From assembly GCF_001507595.1 (NCBI RefSeq), contig NZ_LQBQ01000036.1:153505-217504 (forward strand): a stretch of DNA of 64,000 nucleotides, in the 5' to 3' direction. Position 1 is the first letter of the stretch; each line of letters opens with the position of its first letter. The position numbers were made by a program, and so were the translations under genes. The notes under the pieces were generated by a model. It worked only from the letters and a program-made list of their open reading frames with translations. It did no database searches and had not been told where the DNA came from. Source of the DNA: Ruegeria marisrubri. GTDB taxonomy: Bacteria > Pseudomonadota > Alphaproteobacteria > Rhodobacterales > Rhodobacteraceae. Of this stretch, positions 56,480-64,000 are shown in pieces.

Positions 56480-56870
56480 AATGGTTGGCGGAAGGGAGGA
56501 GCAGAATTGGCGAGACGTGTCTTCGCCCGATGAGCGTGATACAAACCATACCCGGGCTTGTCGAGAATGGCCGTGCTAGACTGAAGCCCAAGCTAGTTAC
56601 CAATCAGTTCAGCCATGCGATCACCGCGGGCCACGTGTCCCGCGAGTCGTCCAAGATCACTGAACGCTATCTCGGAGACAAACTGTGCCCTGCGCCTTGC
56701 ACCACGTCGCCGCAACCTCCATCGCCGAATACGATCCCGGGTATGTCGGGGTTATTCGTGATCTCTTCGGCCACACCACGATGAAGACTGCTGAGAAGTA
56801 CCACAACCGCGCTGGAAGCATCTCCAGTTGCAACGCGTTGCAGAGATTAGTCGCGGGTTTACGCAGATGA
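56480..56870 (+). pseudogene. Tyrosine recombinase C-terminal remnant
   Basis: Two frames hold pieces of an integrase catalytic end. About 56520-56640 reads VIQTIPGLVENGRARLKPKL. 56685-56867 reads LHHVAATSIAEYDPGYVGV and then FGHTTMKTAEKYHNRAG, the His/Tyr box of the family (the usual final YY is YH). No intact start or N-terminal domain is left. Confidence 0.7.
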
Positions 56871-57519
56871 TGCCGAGACTGGTACGATGAACTGCTCAAA
56901 AAGACTTGAGATCCAGGCTGTCTGGATCTGATGTGGGGTTGTGCCGCCCGTTGAACGATTTGGTTGGGTCCGCCACAGCCATCCCTGGGATGCGAAAAAC
57001 TAGGCGGTGATGTGATCGGGTCCGATCCTTTTTTGCGAGATCATGTCTTCCATGGCGGTACACGAGACTGCGAAGCATCGTCTTGGAAAGGCGACGACAT
57101 CTTGATGTAGGCCAAACAATCTGCCGCGCGCTCTCGACGCGACGAAGCGTCTGCGCGATACGATACCTGTACCAACATTCCGGACCAGAGGGCTTTTCAC
57201 CTACGAAGCATTACGGTATCGACCGGACCAATACGATGCTGGTGATTCATTCTCGGTTTCGAATTTCTCGCAAACAAGGCGCCGCCTAAGGCCGTCCTTG
57301 TGCGGTAGCCGTGCTGGTGCCGTATGGTTCACGGCAGATAGTGGTTCAATGTTCACGAACCGTACCAACAATTTGAGCAAGCCGAGCTTGGCGCGCTGAT
57401 GGCGCTAACTTCGAGTTCGGATAGATATAGATAGTGTGCGTATCGGGGGGGCACGTTGTCTGTTTTGCGGAGACTTAGCGTGATCATCGTCCTGGGGCGA
57501 CCAAACCTCACTGTGTTGC
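56871..57519. other. Gene-free junction before the polysaccharide locus
   Basis: About 650 bp without a convincing protein gene. Short open frames on both strands have no family resemblance and may be decayed insertion-sequence DNA. The promoter of the glycosyltransferase run is expected near the end, in the A+T-richer sequence from about 57410. Confidence 0.45.
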
Positions 57520-58623
57520 ATGATGCAGAATAGCCAATCCGAAGTCCGCGTTCTTGCCCTTGCTGCAGAAGCTTTTGGAGCCAGTGGTGGAATAGCTCAG
57601 TCCACGCGTGATCTCATGTTGGCTTTGTCGAACATGCCCGAAGTGGATGGCGTCGACATTCTGCCGAGACTGCAACCTGACCCCGCTACAAAACTGCCGG
57701 CTGGCATTCGGCAGTTTTCGGCATGTAAGTCGCGACTGGCCTATGCCATCCGGGCAATCTGGCTAGCAGCTACGCTGAGACCGCAGGTCGTCTATTGCGG
57801 TCATGCCTTCATGGCGCCGCTCGCCTATCTCTGTGCGCGTCTGGCCGGGGCATACCTTGTTTCACATGTTCATGGGCTTGAAGTTTGGCAGCCGTTGACG
57901 GCCATTAAGAGGCGTGCCCTTGCTGCGTCGGATCTAATTCTATGCGTAAGCCGATACACGGAAAAAAAAGTTATCGAAGTGACGGGTGCCGACCCGAGCC
58001 GGTGCAAAGTCATTTTCAACACATACGATGAGAGGTTCACACCGGGTGATAAGATCGCGGCACGTGAAAAGTTCAAGATCCCACGAGAGGCTACCGTTTT
58101 ATCCACAGTCAGTAGACTGGATCCCCAACAACGCCATAAGGGGCATGATCGGGTAATACCTCTCCTCAAGAATTTGACTCAGGACTACCCAAACCTCGTG
58201 TATCTCATAGCTGGCAAGGGTGGAGATCGCGCAAGGCTTGAAGAACTGGCTCGCAACTCAGGATCAGGGGATATTGTTCGGTTCCTTGGTTTCGTGGCTG
58301 ATGACGATCTTCCGGATCTGTATCGTGCTAGTGACATCTATACCATGCCGTCCCATGGGGAAGGCTTCGGCATTGCCTTTGTGGAGGCAATGGCCTGCGG
58401 CACGCTCGCCCTCGGTCTCAACGTGGGCGGAGCCGGCGATGCGCTCCGAGACGGCGAGCTGGGGCTGGCTGTTACCGAAGAGAATTTTCCCGATACACTG
58501 CGCGTCGCGCTTGCCAGGCTGCCCGTCGATCACACAGACCTTTCCGAGCGCACGCGCGCTGCCTTTGGCCGTCCTCGCTTTGCGGCTCGGGTGGAGGAGG
58601 CGGTAGCGCCACTGTTTTCTTGA
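57520..58623 (+). CDS. Glycosyltransferase family 4
   Basis: A 367-residue GT-B fold transferase. N-terminal glycine-rich loop FGASGGIAQSTRDLMLAL; C-terminal nucleotide-sugar site with the E-x7-E pattern in GEGFGIAFVEAMACGTLALG. It should add a hexose from a nucleotide sugar to a growing lipid-linked oligosaccharide at the cytoplasmic face. First gene of a five-gene same-strand run. Confidence 0.92.
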   Translation: MMQNSQSEVRVLALAAEAFGASGGIAQSTRDLMLALSNMPEVDGVDILPRLQPDPATKLPAGIRQFSACKSRLAYAIRAIWLAATLRPQVVYCGHAFMAPLAYLCARLAGAYLVSHVHGLEVWQPLTAIKRRALAASDLILCVSRYTEKKVIEVTGADPSRCKVIFNTYDERFTPGDKIAAREKFKIPREATVLSTVSRLDPQQRHKGHDRVIPLLKNLTQDYPNLVYLIAGKGGDRARLEELARNSGSGDIVRFLGFVADDDLPDLYRASDIYTMPSHGEGFGIAFVEAMACGTLALGLNVGGAGDALRDGELGLAVTEENFPDTLRVALARLPVDHTDLSERTRAAFGRPRFAARVEEAVAPLFS

Positions 58624-58653
58624 GGCCCCGATTGGCGAGAAAGTACGTTCCAA

Positions 58654-59892
58654 ATGAGAAATGATTCAAATTCAAAGGCTGAGAATGCCAAGGTGCCCTT
58701 TCCAATCTATCGAATTGCTTTCGTTAATACTCACCCAATACAGTACTTTGCCCCGCTCTATCGTTATCTCCAAGCAGAAGGAGGCTTTGACGTAACGTGT
58801 CTTTATTTTTCGGATTTTTCCCTCCGTGGTGCGATTGATCACGGTTTTGGTTGCGAAGTTAAGTGGGACATCGATTTGCTAAGTGGGTATCAGCCAATAT
58901 TCATGAGGCGATCTGCGCAAAGGCGAGAAAGTCGAGGCTTTTTTTCGATGGTCGCACCTGAAGTGTGGCCCGCAATACGACGCGGAAAGTTCGACGCCAT
59001 TGTGATTCACGGGCACTATGTTGCCGGCCATCATGTCGCTCTTGCCGCGGCAAAGGCAAGTGGAACTCCAGTATTTGCACGTGGTGACACGAACGGATTT
59101 CGCAAACATCATGGTGTGCGCGGGCGGGTTCGCAAGGTCGTTTTGTCTGGATTCTACCGTATGTTCGATGGTGTTCTCTCGGTCGGAACAGCCAACGACA
59201 TGCACTACCGAAGCATGGGCATTCCAAACGATCACATCTTTCGTGTTCCGTTTGCTGTGGACAACTCGAGGTTCTCGGCATTTGCCGACTTTGGCCAGGT
59301 TCGCAAGCGAGATCTAAGGTTAGAATACGGCCTTGACCCTGATCTACCAGTTATTTGCTTTGCAGCCAAGCTCGCGCCGCATAAGCGACCACATGACCTT
59401 CTGAAAGCTTATGCGGCACTGGTTTCTAGCGGCACTCGCGCACAACTAGCCATTGTTGGCACGGGCCATCTTGAGAGTGAACTGCGTCAGGAGGCAGAAA
59501 AGATAAAGAATGGGCGCATTTCATTCCTCGGTTTCGTCAATCAGTCGAGACTACCCAGCTTGTTCGCTGCATGTGATGTCTTTGTGCTACCAAGTGAGTT
59601 TGAAGCTTGGGGATTGGTAGTTAACGAAGCGATGTGCGCAGGTTTGCCAGTCATTTGCTCTCGGGAATGTGGCTGCAGCCATGATCTTGTGAAAGACGGG
59701 CTAAACGGGCATGTGTTCGACGTAGGAGACATTGGAGCACTTTACAATGCACTTTCAAATGTTCTGAGCGACGGTGATCGTCAGGCTAGCTACAGCGCCG
59801 CAAGCCGAGAGATCGTCGCTCGGTGGAGCTTTCGAGAGTGTGCGAACGGATTACGCCAGGCTATCGACGCGACGCGGGGATCCAACGCTTGA
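58654..59892 (+). CDS. Glycosyltransferase family 4
   Basis: A 412-residue GT-B transferase. N-terminal AFVNTHPIQYFAPLYRYLQ is typical of a polysaccharide GT4 subgroup; the donor site is PSEFEAWGLVVNEAMCAGLP, followed by VICSRECGC. It follows the first GT4 gene by 30 bp and overlaps the next gene by 4 bp (TTGA). Donor sugar unknown. Confidence 0.92.
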   Translation: MRNDSNSKAENAKVPFPIYRIAFVNTHPIQYFAPLYRYLQAEGGFDVTCLYFSDFSLRGAIDHGFGCEVKWDIDLLSGYQPIFMRRSAQRRESRGFFSMVAPEVWPAIRRGKFDAIVIHGHYVAGHHVALAAAKASGTPVFARGDTNGFRKHHGVRGRVRKVVLSGFYRMFDGVLSVGTANDMHYRSMGIPNDHIFRVPFAVDNSRFSAFADFGQVRKRDLRLEYGLDPDLPVICFAAKLAPHKRPHDLLKAYAALVSSGTRAQLAIVGTGHLESELRQEAEKIKNGRISFLGFVNQSRLPSLFAACDVFVLPSEFEAWGLVVNEAMCAGLPVICSRECGCSHDLVKDGLNGHVFDVGDIGALYNALSNVLSDGDRQASYSAASREIVARWSFRECANGLRQAIDATRGSNA

Positions 59893-60965
59893 CCCGCAAA
59901 GAGCTTTTACACAATTCGCTCGCTCAGTGGCCTGAGCGGAATCCAGTGATTCTATTAGCTGGGACTTTCTGGACGGGAAGTATGGAACACGGCCTTTCCA
60001 CAGGCTTTCGACGGCAAGGCTGGATCGTTCGCGAGATCGAAAAAAGGGACTTTTTCTCATCTTCCTCTACGTTGCTCGAACGTGCGCTGAACCGGCTCTC
60101 GGCACGCAGTCGGGCTGAACGATACGAACGCGCTGTCATAGAGGCCTGCCGACATCTACAACCGAAAGTGCTTTTCACGGTGAAAGGCGCGTTTCTGTCT
60201 CGCAGGGTCTTCGAGGCCGCGCGAGAAATGGATATCAAGACGGTGTGTTTCTGGCCGGATAGAGATTTCGATCACAGCGGAGTCGACCTTGAGGGATTGC
60301 TCGCGTCCGACCTGTTCATCACCAGTAAATCGTTCCAAATGCCGTGGCTGGCAGAACGTGGATTGGCCGCACGCAGTGCTTTTGTCGCCCATGGGTATGA
60401 TCCCGATGCGCACATGCCAATCTTGCGCAATGTAACTGAAAACGATTACACCGCTGATATTCGGTATATTGGGAACCATTCTCCGGCAAAGCAGTGCTGG
60501 GTAGAAGGATTAAACGGCGCGTTGCCTGATGTTAATCTGCGCGTCATAGGAAACCGTTGGTCAAGTAACCTGCCGCGACCGCTTTCCCAGCGATTGGTCG
60601 AGGCAGCCTCATACCACGCGGCTAACTATGCGTTGGCCATACAAACCGCTCGGATAAATATCGCTGTTCATTGGGGAAAAGCGCCAAATGGTTGGGAAGA
60701 TCACGTTTCGACCCGAACGTTCGAAATCCCGGCGTGTGGTGGCTTCATGCTGCATATTGATAACGACGAGGTGCGGCAGTACTACGACGTAGGAACCGAA
60801 ATTGACGTTTTTTCCGATGTGGATGAGTTGGCTGACAAGTGCCGATATTACCTGAAACACGACGAAACGCGTAGGCGTATGGCACGAAAAGCCCACGAGC
60901 GTTGTGTGCCGGCCTATTCCTATCATTCGCGTGCGCTTGAAATCGGTCGAATGTTGAGAAGCTGA
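59889..60965 (+). CDS. CgeB-like glycosyltransferase
   Basis: About 358 residues from TTG 59889, which overlaps the preceding stop. A longer start would lie inside the previous gene. It resembles the CgeB/DUF3880 group: TVCFWPDRDFDHSG, then SDLFITSKSFQMPWLAERG, and the C-terminal TRTFEIPACGGFMLHIDN with the conserved Glu and Gly-Gly of the GT4-like end. It probably takes part in the same polysaccharide. Confidence 0.82.
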   Translation: MTRKELLHNSLAQWPERNPVILLAGTFWTGSMEHGLSTGFRRQGWIVREIEKRDFFSSSSTLLERALNRLSARSRAERYERAVIEACRHLQPKVLFTVKGAFLSRRVFEAAREMDIKTVCFWPDRDFDHSGVDLEGLLASDLFITSKSFQMPWLAERGLAARSAFVAHGYDPDAHMPILRNVTENDYTADIRYIGNHSPAKQCWVEGLNGALPDVNLRVIGNRWSSNLPRPLSQRLVEAASYHAANYALAIQTARINIAVHWGKAPNGWEDHVSTRTFEIPACGGFMLHIDNDEVRQYYDVGTEIDVFSDVDELADKCRYYLKHDETRRRMARKAHERCVPAYSYHSRALEIGRMLRS

Positions 60966-60967
60966 CT

Positions 60968-62287
60968 GTGCCTCGATTGGCTGCCTTGAAAGGGCACCTG
61001 CTTGGACAAACCGGCCGGCAGGGAGCCAGTCTCGCTTTTGCGCAGGCGGTTACGGTTGTCGCCGGAATCGGCATTGGTTCACTTTTGGCTCGAGGTCTTG
61101 GTGTCGAAGGGTACGGACGATACCTATTCGCACTGACCGTTGTTCAGGTCATGATGATCCCGCTCGACTTCGGTTTGCCGACGCTTGTTATGCGCGAGGT
61201 TGCCGTGCTGCGAGCGCGGGGTGACTGGGCGTTGCTAGGTGGGCTGCTGCGGTGGAGCATCGCATTCGTGGCAGTGATATGGGCGTTATTAGCGATCGGC
61301 ATCCTTGGGTGGATACACCTCATCGAAACTGAAGATCTGCTTTACATTTTTGCGGTGTTGCTAGCCGGTGTCTGGGCCTATATGCGCTTTGCGGCGGCCA
61401 TACTACGCGGAATGGAAAAAGTGGTCTGGGCAGCCTTGCCGGATCAGGTCATCCGTCCCCTGACGATGCTTGCGGCACTAACCGTTGTTTCTCTGATCGG
61501 AACGCTAACGCCGTCCCGCGCGATGGCGCTTCACACGCTGGCGGCAACCGTCGGTCTGTTCTGGGCCGTATGGATTCTGCACAGGCGCAGTGGTCCCGCC
61601 CTGGTCGGTCAGACTGGCGGGGTTCGCTATGCACCTCGAGTCTGGTTTGCAAGCCTGCTGCCGCTTGGCATGGAGGTTGGTGCAGGCTTCCTAAATGCAC
61701 GAATTGACGTTCTAATGCTCGGATTTCTTACTGATAGCCGCGCAGTGGGCATCTATGGGCTGGGGCTTTTGATTGGGGGCCTCGCGCGTATGCCTGAGAC
61801 TGTCATAAAGCAGATTGCCGCACCCCGTGTCGCGCGTTACCACGCAGAAGGCAGGACGGTAGAAATCCGGCATCTCGCAAGGCTAAGCGCCGGAGCTTCT
61901 GTTTGTGCAGCTATGATTTCTTTGTTCGGCATACTTCTAATCGGCAAGCCAGTTGTCGCCCTGCTCGCGGGGCCTGAGTTTGAGCCTTCCGTGATGGTAG
62001 CGGCAATTGTCGCGAGCAGCAGTATCGTGACCGGTTTTTGGTGTCTGGCTGCCACGATACTTAACATGACGGGGCATGAAAAACACACTGCGCGCATCAG
62101 CTGGAGTTCGACCATTATCAACGCACTGGCAAATCTAGCTCTGATCCCGCTGCTGGGCGCTCTCGGCGCAGCCTTGGCCACTGCTGTTGTCACCGGCGCG
62201 CGGCAGTTTGCTTTTGAAACCGCCGCTAGGAACCATGCAGGGATGACTTCGGGTTTGTTGCGTTTAACTCGGCGAACCCTCGCGTAG
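60968..62287 (+). CDS. Oligosaccharide flippase (Wzx/MATE-like)
   Basis: A 439-residue integral membrane protein, GTG start, 2 bp after the previous stop. It has about 12-14 hydrophobic segments and the opening GRQGASLAFAQAVTVVAGIGIGSLLARGLGVEGYGRY, reported here only as landmarks near residues 15-50. It should flip lipid-linked repeat units to the periplasmic face for a Wzx/Wzy pathway. Confidence 0.9.
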   Translation: MPRLAALKGHLLGQTGRQGASLAFAQAVTVVAGIGIGSLLARGLGVEGYGRYLFALTVVQVMMIPLDFGLPTLVMREVAVLRARGDWALLGGLLRWSIAFVAVIWALLAIGILGWIHLIETEDLLYIFAVLLAGVWAYMRFAAAILRGMEKVVWAALPDQVIRPLTMLAALTVVSLIGTLTPSRAMALHTLAATVGLFWAVWILHRRSGPALVGQTGGVRYAPRVWFASLLPLGMEVGAGFLNARIDVLMLGFLTDSRAVGIYGLGLLIGGLARMPETVIKQIAAPRVARYHAEGRTVEIRHLARLSAGASVCAAMISLFGILLIGKPVVALLAGPEFEPSVMVAAIVASSSIVTGFWCLAATILNMTGHEKHTARISWSSTIINALANLALIPLLGALGAALATAVVTGARQFAFETAARNHAGMTSGLLRLTRRTLA

Positions 62288-62356
62288 CCTAGTGTGCTTA
62301 CAACTGAGAACAGATGACGAATTGGTCAAGACTGAAGGGGAAACAATGACCGAAAT

Positions 62357-63949
62357 GTGGGAGGCGAGTTGGCGCACTTAGCCGAAGTGTCAAAAGAACT
62401 AGAGCTTGTTCGCAAAGGCGGACCGGTAGCCATTTTCTCGCGTATGCTCGCAGCGCTGGTTCCGCTTGTAGTGCTTTACTTCGCGGCGTTAGCATTCACT
62501 GAGTTTCAATCGCTCACTCACGTCGCCAACCGTGCGGGACCGATTTGGTTCGTCATTGTTTTGGCTCGCGGAGCTATAAATTTGCTGCGCTATGATGTTC
62601 GTCTGATTTGGACTCCCCTTTTCTGGCTTCCGGCGCAATCTGCGATCTTTTTCGGATTTGGTCCACTCGTCCTAGTGTTTGGCAACGACGTCACCCGGCT
62701 CTGGGCAACCACCCATTACCTATCGGTGACCTTTGAAGAGTTAGTTTGGGCGAACCAGTTGAGTACTATCGGTGTATTCTGTCTATTGCTCGGCATTTTC
62801 TTTCATCTGAGACTGTCGCACTATCGATGGCGGGACGCGCTTTCGGAAGAGAGAAAAATACGGCCACCCATGTCGGCACGGCAGGTGGCGATAACGTTCA
62901 TCGTTTTCGGTGGAATCCTGAAGTACTTGGTAGTCCTGCCAGCCGCGTGGGGCGTGACCGGCATAGTCGTTCCAGGTTTCCTGACCAATGTTACAAAGCT
63001 TGTCGATGTGGGCTTCGCAATAATGGCCTATCTTAGCGCGTGCGGAAATTCGCGGGTGCGAACTCTGTTACTGATATTCTTGCCCATCCATATCATACTA
63101 TCTGGGCTTACCTTCTCGAAGGAAGAGTTGATAACCGCTTTTCTCTTTCCTGTGCTTGGTGACCTCATGGGGCGCCGTAGTCTCCGTCGATTCCTGATCG
63201 TCATCATAGGCATCACGCTCGTTTACACTTGGTCTCAAGATTTCGTAAGCTACGGGCGCGCTCGGATCTTCGAGGATACCGGGACAATCTGGAAGGCAGG
63301 GTACGGTCAGAGGGCTGATATCGCGACAGATTTTTTGCTTGGCGAGGAGTTTGCAAGAAAGAGCCCCGATCTAGCTACGCAGATGGAATTTCAGGGTTGG
63401 TGGACGAGGCTAAATTATGCAGGCGTACAGGTAGCTGCTCGCAACCTTTACCTTGCCGGGGTTCCTAATGACTCATTTGTGAACGCATGGCTTTATTTCG
63501 TCCCGCGGATTATCTGGCCGGAAAAGCCTGTTATCATTGGGCCGGGCTGGTTCTTCTATGAGCGTTTGACCGGGAACGAGGGCACATTCCTCGGGCTGTC
63601 TATCTATGGCGACCTGTTTTGGCTTGGCGGATGGGCAACGCTGGTCGTCGGATCATTCCTGGTTGGCTGGATGTTCTCGGCGATGAGTCTTCGATCCATG
63701 AGATTCTTGCGTGATGGGAACTACTTGATGTTTCCTCTCGTGCTTCTACCAATGAAGGCGGCTATTTTTGCTCCGACCAATTTCGTGGCAAATGGCATCA
63801 TAGCGTTGGTCCCTATGTATTTGGCCTATTTTCTCCTTATGAGTATTGCTCTCAGGATAATAGCTCTTATGCCTCGCCGTCTCGTGGCTCACCAAAAAAC
63901 GCCTGATCGCGGACGCGGTATTGGACCTAGACAAACCGTTGCTCACTGA
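62357..63949 (+). CDS. Wzy-like polysaccharide polymerase (multi-spanning membrane protein)
   Basis: Up to 530 residues from GTG 62357; a TTG at 62369 is an alternative. It has many hydrophobic segments and a large periplasmic loop (about residues 300-400, with RLNYAGVQVAARNLYLAG and FVPRIIWPEKP) in the manner of O-antigen/exopolysaccharide polymerases. Sequence conservation in this group is low, so the call rests on topology and on position after a flippase. The C-terminal tail is charged. Confidence 0.75.
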   Translation: MGGELAHLAEVSKELELVRKGGPVAIFSRMLAALVPLVVLYFAALAFTEFQSLTHVANRAGPIWFVIVLARGAINLLRYDVRLIWTPLFWLPAQSAIFFGFGPLVLVFGNDVTRLWATTHYLSVTFEELVWANQLSTIGVFCLLLGIFFHLRLSHYRWRDALSEERKIRPPMSARQVAITFIVFGGILKYLVVLPAAWGVTGIVVPGFLTNVTKLVDVGFAIMAYLSACGNSRVRTLLLIFLPIHIILSGLTFSKEELITAFLFPVLGDLMGRRSLRRFLIVIIGITLVYTWSQDFVSYGRARIFEDTGTIWKAGYGQRADIATDFLLGEEFARKSPDLATQMEFQGWWTRLNYAGVQVAARNLYLAGVPNDSFVNAWLYFVPRIIWPEKPVIIGPGWFFYERLTGNEGTFLGLSIYGDLFWLGGWATLVVGSFLVGWMFSAMSLRSMRFLRDGNYLMFPLVLLPMKAAIFAPTNFVANGIIALVPMYLAYFLLMSIALRIIALMPRRLVAHQKTPDRGRGIGPRQTVAH

Positions 63950-63979
63950 ATTGGCGGCTGTGGGAAAGCACAGGCGCGT

Positions 63980-63995
63980 CCCCCCCCCCCCCCCC
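63980..63995. repeat. C16 homopolymer at the window end
   Basis: Sixteen C followed by five A, ending the window 31-51 bp after the Wzy-like stop. The contig may break here because of the tract. Its length should not be trusted. Confidence 0.7.
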
Positions 63996-64000
63996 AAAAA

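Overview
The window looks like part of the chromosome of a marine-type alphaproteobacterium of the Rhodobacteraceae/Roseobacter group. The basis is high G+C in the backbone, the family-typical order murA - DUF2948 - hisD - UPF0262 - low-Mr phosphatase, then infA - maf - RNase E/G - yacG - tRNA-Phe, and many ATGA-type overlaps. No rRNA and no CRISPR array were seen.

Region 1 (1-16 kb) is accessory metabolism. A partial LysR gene diverges from a tight run encoding an aminotransferase, a fused E1 alpha/beta 2-oxoacid dehydrogenase, a stand-alone acyltransferase and a DAO-type flavoprotein. A short-chain dehydrogenase-like protein lacking the usual Tyr/Lys follows, then two LysR regulators. The second LysR gene diverges from a 1070-residue catabolic, non-respiratory type reductive dehalogenase fused to its own FMN/NAD(P)H reductase and 2Fe-2S ferredoxin. 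Downstream lies a three-subunit molybdenum hydroxylase with a small ubiquitin-fold MoaD/ThiS-like protein ending in Gly-Gly.

Region 2 (16-26.9 kb) is core genome: tRNA-Thr, murA, hisD, infA, maf, an RNase E/G-like gene, yacG and tRNA-Phe. Four accessory genes, including an adenylate cyclase, sit between the phosphatase gene and infA.

Region 3 (26.9-57 kb) is a stacked integration hotspot at tRNA-Phe. A 49-50 bp copy of the tRNA 3' end recurs at 40917, framing a 14 kb element. It carries a tyrosine recombinase, two small proteins, a family-B DNA polymerase whose exonuclease domain is cut short, a serine recombinase and A+T-rich polysaccharide-modifying cargo (GT2, a three-domain FkbM/GT2/GT protein, a sulfotransferase) broken up by IS5 and IS3 elements. 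A second, P4-type integrase starts right after the repeat. It is followed by a decayed IS21, an intact IS66 with a perfect 8-bp target duplication, a giant M23-lipase-RTX exoprotein, a decayed IS481, a third integrase with AlpA-type regulators, and a fourth integrase remnant.

Region 4 (57.5-64 kb) is a polysaccharide locus: two GT4 transferases, a CgeB-like transferase, a Wzx-like flippase and a Wzy-like membrane protein. Together with the cargo of the first element, this suggests that surface-polysaccharide genes accumulated around this tRNA.

The strongest leads are the self-sufficient reductive dehalogenase with its LysR and molybdenum-enzyme neighbours, and the tRNA-framed element carrying its own PolB (pipolin-like in layout).
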